Program-made: the position numbers and the translations under genes
Part shown: piece after piece, positions 52,996-61,629 of the stretch
How positions within the stretch are numbered: position 1 is the first letter of the stretch
Layout of the letters: each line of letters opens with the position of its first letter
The notes under the pieces: model-generated
The model's database searches: none
Told to the model about the DNA's origin: nothing
Seen by the model: the letters and a program-made list of their open reading frames with translations, nothing else
Assembly (NCBI RefSeq): GCF_017948455.1
Contig: NZ_JAFFSU010000014.1
Location: 1 to 64,000, forward strand
Reading direction: 5' to 3'
Length of the DNA stretch: 64,000 nucleotides
DNA from: Streptomyces sp. GESEQ-4
GTDB lineage: Bacteria; Actinomycetota; Actinomycetes; Streptomycetales; Streptomycetaceae

Positions 52996-54207
52996 TCAGG
53001 TCTGGCTGTAGCCGTCCAGGAAGTTCCCGATCCGCCCCACCGCGTCCCGCAGATCCCCGACCGTCGGCAGCGTCACCACCCGGAAGTGGTCCTGCTCGGG
53101 CCAGTTGAAGCCGGTGCCCTGGACGACCATGATCTTCTCGCGCCGGAGCAGGTCCAGGACCATCCGCCGGTCGTCCCTGATCTTGAAGACCTTGGGATCG
53201 AGCCGCGGGAACAGATACAGCGCCCCCTTCGGCTTCACGCACGTCACACCCGGGATCTGCGTCAGCAGCTCGTACGCCACATCCCGCTGCTCGCGCAGCC
53301 GTCCGCCCGGCAGCACCAGGTCGTTGATGGTCTGGCGTCCGCTCAGTGCGGCGACCACGCCGTGCTGCCCCGGCATGTTCGCGCACAGCCGCATGTTCGC
53401 GAGGATCGTCAGACCCTCGATATAGGAGTCGGCGTGCGCGCGCGGACCCGAGATCGACATCCAGCCGACCCGGTAGCCGGCCACCCGGTACGCCTTCGAC
53501 ATGCCGTTGAAGGTGAGCGTCAGCAGATCCGGGGCCACGGCCGCGGTCGGCGTGTGCGTGGCACCGTCGTAGAGGATCTTGTCGTAGATCTCGTCGGAGC
53601 AGACCAGCAGATTGTGGCGGCGGGCGATGTCGGTCAGGCCCTTGAGCACGGCCTCGTCGTAGACCGCGCCGGTCGGGTTGTTCGGGTTGATGATCACGAT
53701 CGCCTTGGTGCGGTCGGTGACCTTCCGTTCGATGTCCGCGAGGTCGGGCATCCAGTCGGACTGCTCGTCGCAGCGGTAGTGCACGGCCGTACCGCCGGAG
53801 AGCGAGACGGCCGCCGTCCAGAGCGGGTAGTCAGGGGCCGGGACCAGCACCTCGTCCCCGTCGTCCAGCAGTCCCTGCATCGCCATCACGATCAGCTCGG
53901 AGACGCCGTTGCCGATGAAGACGTGCTCGACGTCCGTCTCGATGCCGAGGGTCTGGTTGTGCATGACGACGGCCCGGCGTGCGGCCAGCAGGCCCTTCGC
54001 GTCGCCGTAGCCATGGGCCGACGACACATTGCGGAGGATGTCCTCGAGGATCTCGGGCGGGCACTCGAAGCCGAACGCCGCCGGGTTGCCCGTGTTCAGC
54101 TTGAGGATCCGATGCCCGGCCGCCTCAAGCCGCATCGCCTCCTCGAGCACCGGGCCCCGGATCTCGTAACAGACGTTGGCGAGCTTGGTCGACTGGATCA
54201 CCTGCAT
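52996..54207 (-). CDS. PLP aminotransferase, AlaA-like
   Basis: The 403-residue fold-type I aminotransferase has the PLP motifs Y-G-D-A-K-G-L near 85, N-P-N-N-P-T-G-A near 190, S-D-E-I-Y-D-K near 215, and the PLP lysine in F-N-G-M-S-K-A-Y-R-V-A-G-Y-R. It resembles the alanine/pyruvate-type enzymes of actinobacteria; the exact amino donor is unsure. A TAAGCT box ends 7 nt before ATG 54207, which suggests leaderless translation; longer starts upstream have no ribosome site. Confidence 0.9.
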   Translation of the reverse strand: MQVIQSTKLANVCYEIRGPVLEEAMRLEAAGHRILKLNTGNPAAFGFECPPEILEDILRNVSSAHGYGDAKGLLAARRAVVMHNQTLGIETDVEHVFIGNGVSELIVMAMQGLLDDGDEVLVPAPDYPLWTAAVSLSGGTAVHYRCDEQSDWMPDLADIERKVTDRTKAIVIINPNNPTGAVYDEAVLKGLTDIARRHNLLVCSDEIYDKILYDGATHTPTAAVAPDLLTLTFNGMSKAYRVAGYRVGWMSISGPRAHADSYIEGLTILANMRLCANMPGQHGVVAALSGRQTINDLVLPGGRLREQRDVAYELLTQIPGVTCVKPKGALYLFPRLDPKVFKIRDDRRMVLDLLRREKIMVVQGTGFNWPEQDHFRVVTLPTVGDLRDAVGRIGNFLDGYSQT

Positions 54208-54332
54208 GTCTGGGAGCTTACGGCCCGGTAACGCGGTCGCGGCCGTGTTTTCCGCCACGTGAGACGCACGGGTTTGGACTGTTATCGCCGGTAGCTGTCC
54301 CAGGAGTCACCTGCGTCCCTAGAATCCCGGTC

Positions 54333-54977
54333 ATGTCCAGGCCATCGGAACAGGGAAGCGCGCCCCCGGAGGACGGCGACCCTCACAGACCGCCGAACGT
54401 GTACCTCCCGCAGCCTCCGCAGTCCCCGGCCTACGACGCATACGCCGACCCGGCCGCCGCGCACGGCTGGCAGGACACCGCCTACGACGACACGGCCCAG
54501 CTCCCTCCGGTCGCGGCCGACGCGCCCGCGCAACGGTCGGGCCACCGCGGCCGCCACCGCCCCCTCGGCCTCCGCTCGCGCCGCGTGCTGGTCGCCGCGG
54601 GTGCGGTGGGTGCCGTGTCTCTGACCGCCGTGATCGCCGCGTTCTCCTTCTCCGGGTCGCCCTCGGGCGGGGCACGGGGCGGGCCGGAACGGACCGGCGC
54701 CACGGCCGGGGATTCCGTGTCGCCCACGGGTGCGGAGTCGTCCCCGGGGACGCTCGCCGACCGGCCGGGGTCCTCCGGTGCGGCGTCCCCGCGTAAGAGC
54801 GCTTCGCCGAGCGCCACTTCGACCGCGGACGTCACCGACAGCACGCGGGAACCCTCGACCGCCACCACGAGTACGGCCCCATCGAGTTCAGCCGCCACGA
54901 ACACCTCGGCTGCCGCCCCCAGTTACTCCCGAGACCACCCGGGAAAGGGGCAGGGGAACACCAAGAAGCCTGATTGA
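54333..54977 (+). CDS. Single-pass membrane protein with low-complexity outer tail
   Basis: The 214-residue protein has a Pro/Ala/Gln-rich cytosolic N-terminus (about 1-80), one membrane helix (V-L-V-A-A-G-A-V-G-A-V-S-L-T-A-V-I-A-A-F), and a Ser/Thr/Ala/Pro-rich outer segment ending in a basic K-K-P-D tail. It looks like an envelope spacer or glycosylation substrate. A TAGAAT box 7 nt before the ATG suggests leaderless translation. The sialidase-like gene follows within 10 bp. Confidence 0.72.
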   Translation: MSRPSEQGSAPPEDGDPHRPPNVYLPQPPQSPAYDAYADPAAAHGWQDTAYDDTAQLPPVAADAPAQRSGHRGRHRPLGLRSRRVLVAAGAVGAVSLTAVIAAFSFSGSPSGGARGGPERTGATAGDSVSPTGAESSPGTLADRPGSSGAASPRKSASPSATSTADVTDSTREPSTATTSTAPSSSAATNTSAAAPSYSRDHPGKGQGNTKKPD

Positions 54978-54984
54978 GGGCACG

Positions 54985-55138
54985 GTGCGTCCGATGCCGA
55001 CGTCCCTGAGGAGAGTCTTGAGCCGTCCTGTCCTGAGCCGCCGCTTATCCGTGCTCGGCGCTGTAGCGATCGTCGTCGCGCTGGTGGTCGTCGCCTGGCC
55101 CAGGGCGGATCAGGCCGACAGTGCGGATGGCGAGGGGG
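54985..55138 (+). other. Signal-anchor segment of the sialidase gene, in a different frame
   Basis: From GTG 54985 (after TTGAGGG) a frame encodes V-R-P-M-P-T-S-L-R-R and a hydrophobic segment V-A-I-V-V-A-L-V-V-V-A-W, then D-S-A-D-G-E-G. It stays open but is one base out of phase with the sialidase body. Reading the run of five G at 55134-55138 as four joins the two frames in the order D-G-E-G-S-E-D-A-H, which suggests that this is the real N-terminus of the sialidase gene. Confidence 0.6.
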
Positions 55139-56224
55139 AGCGAAGATGCGCATCCTCGGTGCCGTATACCCGCAGTCGTCCGGACCGAGGCCGGGACCTT
55201 GCTCGCCTTTGCTGAAGGGCGGTCAGTCGGCAAGGAGGACCACGGCGACATCGACGTCGTGGTCAGGCGGTCGCGCGACGGCGGATGTACATGGGGGCAA
55301 CTGCGGGTCGTCGCGGCGGGCGAGGGGGACACGCGGGGCAATCCGGCGCCGGTCGTCGATCCCCGGACCGGGAACATCGTGCTGGTCACCTCGTACCACA
55401 GCGGTGATGTCACCGAAGCGCGGATCCTGCGCGGTGAGGCCACGGAAGAGCAGGGCCGCCGGGTCTTCGTGCAGACGAGCACGGACGACGGGCGGTCCTT
55501 CTCCGAACCGCGGGAGATCACGTCGGCGGTGAAGCGGCCCGGGTGGCGCTGGTACGCCACGGGGCCGGGCCATGCCATCGCGCTGACACGGGGGGACCAC
55601 GCGGGGCGCCTGGTCGTACCCGCCAACCACTCCTCCGCGCCGCCCCCGGAGTCGCCGGACACCGGCCAGGAGCCCAAGTACTACGGGGCGCACACGATCT
55701 ACAGCGACGACGGAGGGCAGTCCTGGCGCCTCGGTTTCGTCGAGGACGCCTACGAAGGTGTGCATAACGCCAATGAGTCGACGGCGGCCCAACTGCCGGA
55801 CGGACGGCTGTACTTCAACGCCCGGAACCAGAAGGGGACGAGCCCGGGGAACCGCCTGGACGCCTATTCCGGTGATGGGGGCGCGAGCCTCGACCGAGGC
55901 TACGCGGAGCAGAGTTCGCTGAACGACGTGCCCTTGGTGGAGGGCAGCGTGCTGCAACTGGCCGGGGAAGGGGAGGAGTTGTTGTTCTCCGGGCCCTCCG
56001 TGCCTACCGACCGTGCGGCGATGGCGCTGTGGAGCAGTGCGGACGGGGGACGGTCCTTCGGCAAGGTGCTGACCCTGTCCTCGCGGAAGGCCGCGTACTC
56101 GGACCTCGTGCAGGCCGATGCCGAGACGGTGGGGGTCCTGTACGAAACGGGCGTCGAGACGGCGTACGAAGTGATCGAGTTCCGGCGCGTCCCGTTGCGG
56201 GAGTTGCCGACGGACCGCGGGTAG
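55121..56224 (+). CDS. Exo-alpha-sialidase-like protein with apparent 5' frameshift
   Basis: The frame encodes a six-bladed propeller domain with C-R-I-P (the RIP arginine), A-E-G-R, the catalytic Asp in H-G-D-I-D, and several Asp boxes (S-R-D-G-G-C-T-W, Y-S-D-D-G-G-Q-S-W, S-A-D-G-G-R-S-F). It also has N-E-S-T-A-A-Q-L and Y-S-D-L. It would release terminal sialic acid or a similar sugar outside the cell. Its likely signal segment is in a different frame, joined only if one G is removed at 55134-55138; a GTG at 55121 is the first in-frame start otherwise and gives no signal peptide. Either a pseudogene, a sequencing error or a programmed shift. Confidence 0.75.
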   Translation: MRMARGSEDAHPRCRIPAVVRTEAGTLLAFAEGRSVGKEDHGDIDVVVRRSRDGGCTWGQLRVVAAGEGDTRGNPAPVVDPRTGNIVLVTSYHSGDVTEARILRGEATEEQGRRVFVQTSTDDGRSFSEPREITSAVKRPGWRWYATGPGHAIALTRGDHAGRLVVPANHSSAPPPESPDTGQEPKYYGAHTIYSDDGGQSWRLGFVEDAYEGVHNANESTAAQLPDGRLYFNARNQKGTSPGNRLDAYSGDGGASLDRGYAEQSSLNDVPLVEGSVLQLAGEGEELLFSGPSVPTDRAAMALWSSADGGRSFGKVLTLSSRKAAYSDLVQADAETVGVLYETGVETAYEVIEFRRVPLRELPTDRG

Positions 56225-56397
56225 CGGCAGGTGTGCCGGATGTGGTGACCTGACCGCCCTACCGTGAACGTCCTGCGCCGGCGGCCCGACACCCCCGCCC
56301 CACCGTGATAGGGAAAGCCCTACGGACTGAACTCGCCAGTAGGCAAGTCCTTGTCCGCACCCCCCTCGTGCGTGAGTATGTGCATGACAACAACGTG

Positions 56398-56422
56398 GGT
56401 GACCGGAGATTCTTCGGTCACC
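56398..56422 (+). promoter_or_regulatory. Hairpin just before the trypsin-like protease start
   Basis: GGTGACCG (56398-56405) pairs with CGGTCACC (56415-56422) around a 9-nt loop, 24 nt before the ATG. It could be an operator palindrome or a 5' mRNA structure. The 56225-56397 stretch has no other feature I can name. Confidence 0.45.
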
Positions 56423-56446
56423 TTCTCCGTATGAGGGGACCCCCAC

Positions 56447-57373
56447 ATGAGAAAACCTCTGGTCGTCGGGCTCTTCGCCCTGGCGCTTGCCGGAGTGGGC
56501 GCCAGCCCCGCCGTCGCGGTCGAGCCAACCCCCACGGGCTCGGTCACGGGCGGGGAGCCGGACACGCTCTCGGGCGCGGTCCACGACGTGGTCACGTCCG
56601 CCACGTCGAGCGTCTCCCGGCTCACGGCGCCGAAGGCGCAGGCGGTCACCTTCGCCGGCACCGTCGCGCTGAGCAACTGCTCCGGCTCGGTCGTCCGTTT
56701 CCCGGACTCGGAGGACAACGACCCGGCGCTGGTGATGTCCAACGGCCACTGCCTGGAGTCCGGCTTCCCCGGGCCCGGCGAGGTCATCGTCGACAAGGCC
56801 TCCAGCCGCACCTTCGGCCTGCTGAACTCCGCCGGTTCCCGCGTCGGGACGCTGCGGGCCAGCAAGATCGCGTACGCGACGATGACCGACACGGACGTCT
56901 CGATGTACCAGCTCACCACCACCTACGGTGCGATCAAGAGCTCGTACGGCATAGACCCGCTGACGATCAGCGAAGCGCGCCCCGCCGCCGGCACCGCCAT
57001 CACCGTCGTCTCCGGCTACTGGAAGCAGACGTACGCCTGCGACATCGACGGCTTCGCCCACCAGTTGAAGGAGGGCGACTGGACCTGGAAGGACTCGGTC
57101 CGTTACACCGACTCCTGCGACACCATCGGGGGCACCTCGGGCTCGCCGGTGGTCGACAACGCGACCGGTCAGGTCGTCGCCGTCAACAACACCCTCAACG
57201 AGGACGGCGCGCGCTGCACCGTGAACAACCCCTGCGAGGTCGCCGAGAACGGCACGGTCACCGTCCACACGGGCATCGGCTACGGCCAGCAGACCTACCA
57301 GATGGCGCCCTGCTTCGGCGTCGACAACAAGCTCGACCTGAGCGCGAGCGGCTGCACCCTGCCCAAGCCGTAG
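56447..57373 (+). CDS. Secreted trypsin-like serine protease
   Basis: The 308-residue protein has a Sec signal peptide (about 1-25, ending A-V-A) and a short propeptide. The chymotrypsin-fold domain carries His in M-S-N-G-H-C-L-E, Asp in T-D-T-D-V-S-M-Y, and Ser in G-G-T-S-G-S-P-V-V. Four or more cysteines suggest disulfides. It resembles V8/glutamyl-type or other Streptomyces trypsin-like peptidases that degrade protein outside the cell. The start follows GAGGGG and a hairpin. Confidence 0.9.
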   Translation: MRKPLVVGLFALALAGVGASPAVAVEPTPTGSVTGGEPDTLSGAVHDVVTSATSSVSRLTAPKAQAVTFAGTVALSNCSGSVVRFPDSEDNDPALVMSNGHCLESGFPGPGEVIVDKASSRTFGLLNSAGSRVGTLRASKIAYATMTDTDVSMYQLTTTYGAIKSSYGIDPLTISEARPAAGTAITVVSGYWKQTYACDIDGFAHQLKEGDWTWKDSVRYTDSCDTIGGTSGSPVVDNATGQVVAVNNTLNEDGARCTVNNPCEVAENGTVTVHTGIGYGQQTYQMAPCFGVDNKLDLSASGCTLPKP

Positions 57374-57397
57374 GGGAAGTAGCCCAAGCGACGTGAC

Positions 57398-59017
57398 TCA
57401 AGCGAGGGCGGGCGGAGTTCCACGGACCGCCCGCCCCGCGAGTACGTCCGTCCGCCGCCCGTCCTCGATCACGAACCGGCCGTCGATCAGGACGTACGGA
57501 ATGCCCGTCGGGAGGGCCCGGGGCCGCTCGAAGGTCGAACCCGCCGCCACCGTCGCCGGGTCGAACAGCACCAGGTCCGCCCGGTAGCCCTCGCGGACCA
57601 GGCCCCGGTCCGGCAGCCGCAGCCGCGCGGCCGGGCGCGAGGTGAGATGGGCGACGCACTCCTCCAGGGACAGCACACCCAACTCCCGTACGTACCGGCC
57701 GAGATACTGCGGGAACGTCCCGTACGCCCGCGGATGCGGCTTCGTCCCCTGGAGGATGCCGTCCGAGCCGCCCGTGTGGACCGGGTGCCGCATGATCGCG
57801 CGGACGTTCTCCTCGTGGCCCACGTGCTGAAGGATCGTCGAACCGAGCCGGTCCTCCAGCAGCAGCCGCCGGGCGGTCACCCAGGGCGCCTCGCCGCGCA
57901 GGTCCGCCGACTCCTGGACCGTACGGCCGACATAGTCGTCGAGGCCGGTCCCGCTGACGCCGGAGATCTCGATCGTGTCCCACTCGATGGGCACGCCATG
58001 GCACCCGTCCGCGCCCACGACCTCCATGTGATGGCGGATCCGTTCGGCCGTCTCCTCGTCCGCGAGCCGCTCGAGGATCGCCTCCGGGCCGCCCTCGCTC
58101 GCCCAGCTCGGCAGCATGGCGGCCAGGGTGGTGCAGCCGGGTGTGTAGGGGTACGTGTCGAGGCTGATGTCGGCTCCGGCGGCCAGCGCGTCGTCCAGCA
58201 GCGTCAGCAGCTCCGGTGCGCGGCCCTTGTTCACGCCGAAGTTCATGGTGGCGTGGGCGAGATGGAGCGCGCAGCCCGCCTCCCGGGTCAGGGCGACCAT
58301 CTCCTCGTACGCCTGAAGGGCGCCCGCGCCGTACGAGCGGTGGTGCGGGCAGTAGTAGCCGCCGTACTCCGCCACCACCCGGCACAGCTCGGTGAGTTCG
58401 GCGTCCTTGGCGTACATGCCGGGCGTGTAGGTGAGCCCCGACGACATACCGACCGCGCCCTGCCGCATGCCCTCCGCGACCAACTGCCGCATCCGGTCCA
58501 GCTCTTCGGGCGTCGCCTCCCGGTCCTCCCAGCCGACGGCGAGCATCCGGACCGTGCCCTGCGGGATGAGATAGGCGGCGTTCACCGCGATCCCGCGGTC
58601 CAGCCGGTCGAGATACTCGCCCACCGACCGCCAGTCGAAGTCGATGTCGTCACCGTTGCCGTTCCAGCCGGTGATCGCACGGCGCACCTCCGCGAGCGTG
58701 CGGTCGTCGACCGGTGCGTACGACAGCCCGTCCTGGCCGATGACTTCGAGGGTGACCCCCTGTGCGGCCTTGGCGCTGTGGTCCGGGTCGCGGAGCAGGG
58801 CGAGGTCGCTGTGGGCGTGCATGTCGATGAAGCCGGGGGAGAGGACCAGCCCCTCGGCATCCAACTCCCTCATCGCCTTGGGCCGTTGGCAGCCGGCCGC
58901 CGCGGCCTCCTTGACGATCGACACGATCCTGCCGTCGTCGACGACCACATCGGCGCGGTACGCGGGCGCGCCCGAGCCGTCGACCACGTCCGCGTCACGG
59001 ATGACGAGATCTGCCAT
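57398..59017 (-). CDS. N-acyl-D-amino-acid deacylase (D-aminoacylase) family
   Basis: The 539-residue amidohydrolase has the metal motif H67-A-H69-S and later ligand regions in C-P-H-H-R-S and H-L-A-H-A-T, with the catalytic Asp in G-S-D-G. The metal-bridging Cys96 of the Alcaligenes enzyme is Asp96 here (G-Q-D-G). The family removes an acyl group from an N-acyl-D-amino acid; by context the substrate may be an N-acyl amino-sugar acid. TAGGAGG lies 8 nt before the ATG. It is 12 bp after the PLP enzyme gene on the same strand, an operon with it. Confidence 0.88.
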   Translation of the reverse strand: MADLVIRDADVVDGSGAPAYRADVVVDDGRIVSIVKEAAAAGCQRPKAMRELDAEGLVLSPGFIDMHAHSDLALLRDPDHSAKAAQGVTLEVIGQDGLSYAPVDDRTLAEVRRAITGWNGNGDDIDFDWRSVGEYLDRLDRGIAVNAAYLIPQGTVRMLAVGWEDREATPEELDRMRQLVAEGMRQGAVGMSSGLTYTPGMYAKDAELTELCRVVAEYGGYYCPHHRSYGAGALQAYEEMVALTREAGCALHLAHATMNFGVNKGRAPELLTLLDDALAAGADISLDTYPYTPGCTTLAAMLPSWASEGGPEAILERLADEETAERIRHHMEVVGADGCHGVPIEWDTIEISGVSGTGLDDYVGRTVQESADLRGEAPWVTARRLLLEDRLGSTILQHVGHEENVRAIMRHPVHTGGSDGILQGTKPHPRAYGTFPQYLGRYVRELGVLSLEECVAHLTSRPAARLRLPDRGLVREGYRADLVLFDPATVAAGSTFERPRALPTGIPYVLIDGRFVIEDGRRTDVLAGRAVRGTPPALA

Positions 59018-59029
59018 GACCTGGGCCTC

Positions 59030-60295
59030 CTAGAAGAACGTACGGATGTAGTCGACGACCGTCCCGTCCGCCTCCGCGACCGGGATCAGCTGCCACTTGT
59101 CGAAGGACGTGCACGGGTGCGACAGGCCCATGCCCAGCCAGTCGCCCACTTCGAGGTCGGCCTCCGGGGCCGTGCGGATCCAGGCGTGCTGGTCGGAGAG
59201 GCTCGTGACCTCGATGCCCGTCGCCGGGCGCTCGGTGCCGTCCCGGCGTACGACCTGCGCGAAGGGCAGATCCAGGTCGTACGCCGCGTCCCGCTTGCCC
59301 GCGTTGGCGAAGGCCTGGTCGGGCGAGGGGCGGGAGACGATCTGCGTCCACAGGCGGAACGCGGGCTCCAGCGCGCCCTCCTCGGGGACCCGGGTGAAGG
59401 GGGTCAGCTTGCGGTAGTGGCCGTCGTCGTGCGAGACGTAGGCGCCCGAGCGCAGCAACCTCCGTACGGGGCCGCCGAGTTCCGGGATCTGGGCGAAGAC
59501 GTCGGCCACCGCGTCGAACCAGGCGCTGCCGCCGGCGCTGACGAGGATCTCGTCCGTGCCCGTGAACCGCCCCGCCTTGTCGAAGTCGCCGGCCAGCGCG
59601 ACGAGCCGCCTCAGCCACGCGCGCACCCGCTCCGGATCGGCCTGCGGGACCTCACCCTCGTACCCCGCGACACCGACGAGACGCAGGGTCCGCGTGGCCG
59701 CCACGGCGTCCGCGACCGCCGCGCACTCCGCCTCGGAGCGGGCTCCGGTGCGGGAGCCGTCACCGGCGGCGAGTTCGACGACGACATCCAGCGGACGCGA
59801 TGCGCCCCGCAGCACGGCGTCCATCTGCTCGACGCCGCGCAGGGAGTCGACGTAGCAGATGAAGCGGAAGTCCGGGTCCGAGTCCAGCTCGGCGGCGATC
59901 CACCGCAGAGCCGCCGGATCGACCACCTCATTGGCCAGGAAGATCCGCTGAATGCCGAACGCCCGCGCCACGCGCACCTGGTGCGGCACGGCGAGGGTGA
60001 TGCCCCAGGCGCCGTGCTCGATCTGGCGGTGGAAGAGCTGCGGGGCCATGGAGGTCTTGCCGTGCGGGGCGAAGGCGAGACCGTGGCGGGTCGTGTACGA
60101 CTCCATGAGCGCGAGATTGTGTTCCAGCCGCTCGGCGGAGAGGGCGAGCACGGGCGTGGCGAAGCCGCCGGTGAAGAGGTTGCGGCGCTGGGCCGTCAGC
60201 TCGGCGACGGTCAGGCCGTCGGCGTCCGGCGGGAGGCCCTTGAAGCGGTGGTCGACGCGTTCCTCGGCCAGGCGGGCGAGCGCTTCAACGGCCAT
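59030..60295 (-). CDS. D-serine dehydratase/D-threonine aldolase-like PLP enzyme
   Basis: The 421-residue fold-type III enzyme has the PLP lysine K80 in F-A-P-H-G-K-T-S-M and a C-terminal zinc site H-P-C-T-S-F-D-K-W, the hallmarks of eukaryotic-type D-serine dehydratases and D-threonine aldolases. It would eliminate or deaminate a D-configured beta-hydroxy amino acid, including D-glucosaminate. GGGAGG lies before the ATG. It heads the operon with the deacylase and is divergent from the kinase gene, sharing the palindrome between them. Confidence 0.88.
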   Translation of the reverse strand: MAVEALARLAEERVDHRFKGLPPDADGLTVAELTAQRRNLFTGGFATPVLALSAERLEHNLALMESYTTRHGLAFAPHGKTSMAPQLFHRQIEHGAWGITLAVPHQVRVARAFGIQRIFLANEVVDPAALRWIAAELDSDPDFRFICYVDSLRGVEQMDAVLRGASRPLDVVVELAAGDGSRTGARSEAECAAVADAVAATRTLRLVGVAGYEGEVPQADPERVRAWLRRLVALAGDFDKAGRFTGTDEILVSAGGSAWFDAVADVFAQIPELGGPVRRLLRSGAYVSHDDGHYRKLTPFTRVPEEGALEPAFRLWTQIVSRPSPDQAFANAGKRDAAYDLDLPFAQVVRRDGTERPATGIEVTSLSDQHAWIRTAPEADLEVGDWLGMGLSHPCTSFDKWQLIPVAEADGTVVDYIRTFF

Positions 60296-60315
60296 CGGGC
60301 CTCCCTGATCGGCGG

Positions 60316-60334
60316 CGTTGCATGCACTGCAACG
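60316..60334. promoter_or_regulatory. CGTTGCA-N5-TGCAACG operator
   Basis: A 7-bp perfect inverted repeat (60316-60322 with 60328-60334) lies 21 bp from the divergent PLP-enzyme start, in the shared promoter region with the kinase gene. It fits the TTGCA/TGCAA type of IclR-family sites, and an IclR gene belongs to the cluster. Confidence 0.6.
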
Positions 60335-60432
60335 TTCATTGCGTATATCGCTTACCGCTGTCTAACATCTCGGCCAACGCGGGGTCAACGAAGCCGCCGT
60401 CTTCCCGCATCACCCGAGGAGCTACGACCATC

Positions 60433-61629
60433 GTGACCGTCACCGGACCCTGCAATGCCCCCGACGTCGTGGACGTCGTCGCGCTCGGCGAGTCCATGGT
60501 CACGTTCCTGCCCACCCGCCCGGGCCGCCTCGCCGACGTCCCGTCCTTCGACCGCGGCATCGGCGGCGCGGAATCCAACGTCGCGTGCGTGCTGGCCGCC
60601 GCCGGGCATTCCGCCCGCTGGGTGAGCCGCGTCGGCACGGACGGCTTCGGCGACCACCTGACCGAGGCGATCGGGGGGTACGGCGTCGACGTGTCGGCGG
60701 TGCGGAGGGACCCGGAGCGTCCGACAGGCGTGTACTTCCGTACGGCGGGGGACCGGGCGACCGACGCGCACGAGGTGGCGTACTACCGGGCCGGCTCGGC
60801 GGCGTCGGCGATGGCCGTGGAGAACGTGGACATGGAGGCGGTGCGGGCGGGGAGGGTGCTGCACTTGTCGGGGATCACGGCGGCGCTGTCCGACGAGTGC
60901 TTCGGCCTGCTCTGGCAGCTCACGGCCCCCCGCCCTGACCGACCGCTCATCTCCTTCGACGTCAACTTCCGCCCCGGCCTCTGGCACGACGCCGACGGCC
61001 CCCGCGTCCTCCTCGACCTCGCCCGCCGCGCCGACATCGTCTTCGTCGGCACGGACGAGGCGAGGGTGGCCTGGGGCATCACCGACGGCCCGGAAAAGAT
61101 CCGCGAACTGCTGCCGGAGCCGGGGGTGCTGGTGGTGAAGGAGGGCGCGCGGGGGGCGACGGCGTTCTCAGAGGCGCAAGCTGCGGGCAGCGCGCACCCA
61201 GCGCACCCAGCCGCCCAGCTGCGGGCAGTCGTGCCGCCTGGGGCGGCACGGGTGGGCGCAGGCGGCACCCCGTCAGCGCCGGGCAGCGCGACCCACCCCC
61301 GGCCGGCACCAACCCCGGGCACCGAGCAGCCGACGACCACCTTCGTCCCCGCCCTCAATGTCACCCCCGTAGCCGCGGTCGGCGCCGGTGACGCCTTCGC
61401 CGCCGGGTTCCTCTCCGGCACCCTCCGCGAACTCCCCGTCCGGGACCGCCTCCGCCACGGTCACCTCATGGCCGCCGCCACCCTTACCGCCCCCGGCGAC
61501 CTCGCCCCACCTCCCGCCCGCGACACCGCCGACCGCCTCGCCGCCCTCGACGACGAAGCGTGGGGGACACTTCGACTCGGCCCCGGCTGGACTACCCAGC
61601 AGGCCGAAGAGGAGGCACGCACCCCATGA
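60433..61629 (+). CDS. PfkB-family sugar kinase (2-keto-3-deoxygluconate kinase type) with inserted repeat
   Basis: The 398-residue kinase has the PfkB N-terminal pattern (G-E-S-M-V-T-F, G-G-A-E-S-N-V-A) and the C-terminal catalytic motif V-G-A-G-D-A-F-A-A-G-F. The group phosphorylates 2-keto-3-deoxygluconate and related acids. Between A-T-A-F-S-E (about residue 245) and T-T-F-V-P-A (about 303) lies an Ala/Pro/Gly-rich insertion of about 50 residues. It is encoded by a dispersed genomic repeat and is absent from normal family members. GAGGAG precedes GTG 60433. Its stop overlaps the IclR start (ATGA). Confidence 0.88.
   Translation: MTVTGPCNAPDVVDVVALGESMVTFLPTRPGRLADVPSFDRGIGGAESNVACVLAAAGHSARWVSRVGTDGFGDHLTEAIGGYGVDVSAVRRDPERPTGVYFRTAGDRATDAHEVAYYRAGSAASAMAVENVDMEAVRAGRVLHLSGITAALSDECFGLLWQLTAPRPDRPLISFDVNFRPGLWHDADGPRVLLDLARRADIVFVGTDEARVAWGITDGPEKIRELLPEPGVLVVKEGARGATAFSEAQAAGSAHPAHPAAQLRAVVPPGAARVGAGGTPSAPGSATHPRPAPTPGTEQPTTTFVPALNVTPVAAVGAGDAFAAGFLSGTLRELPVRDRLRHGHLMAAATLTAPGDLAPPPARDTADRLAALDDEAWGTLRLGPGWTTQQAEEEARTP
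61218..61294. repeat. 77-bp dispersed repeat inside the kinase frame
   Basis: Identical in orientation and at 74 of 77 positions to 12680-12756. Partial copies (GCTGCGGGCA) lie just before it at about 61189. It encodes Leu-Arg-Ala-Val-Val-Pro-Pro-Gly-Ala and similar residues in the kinase frame and keeps it open. Confidence 0.92.

Noticed and set aside
57647..60436. 929-codon open frame antisense to the deacylase and PLP enzyme genes
   Set aside because: Both minus-strand genes have clear families and ribosome sites; the antisense product is an Arg/Asp/Val-rich shadow with no recognisable domain.
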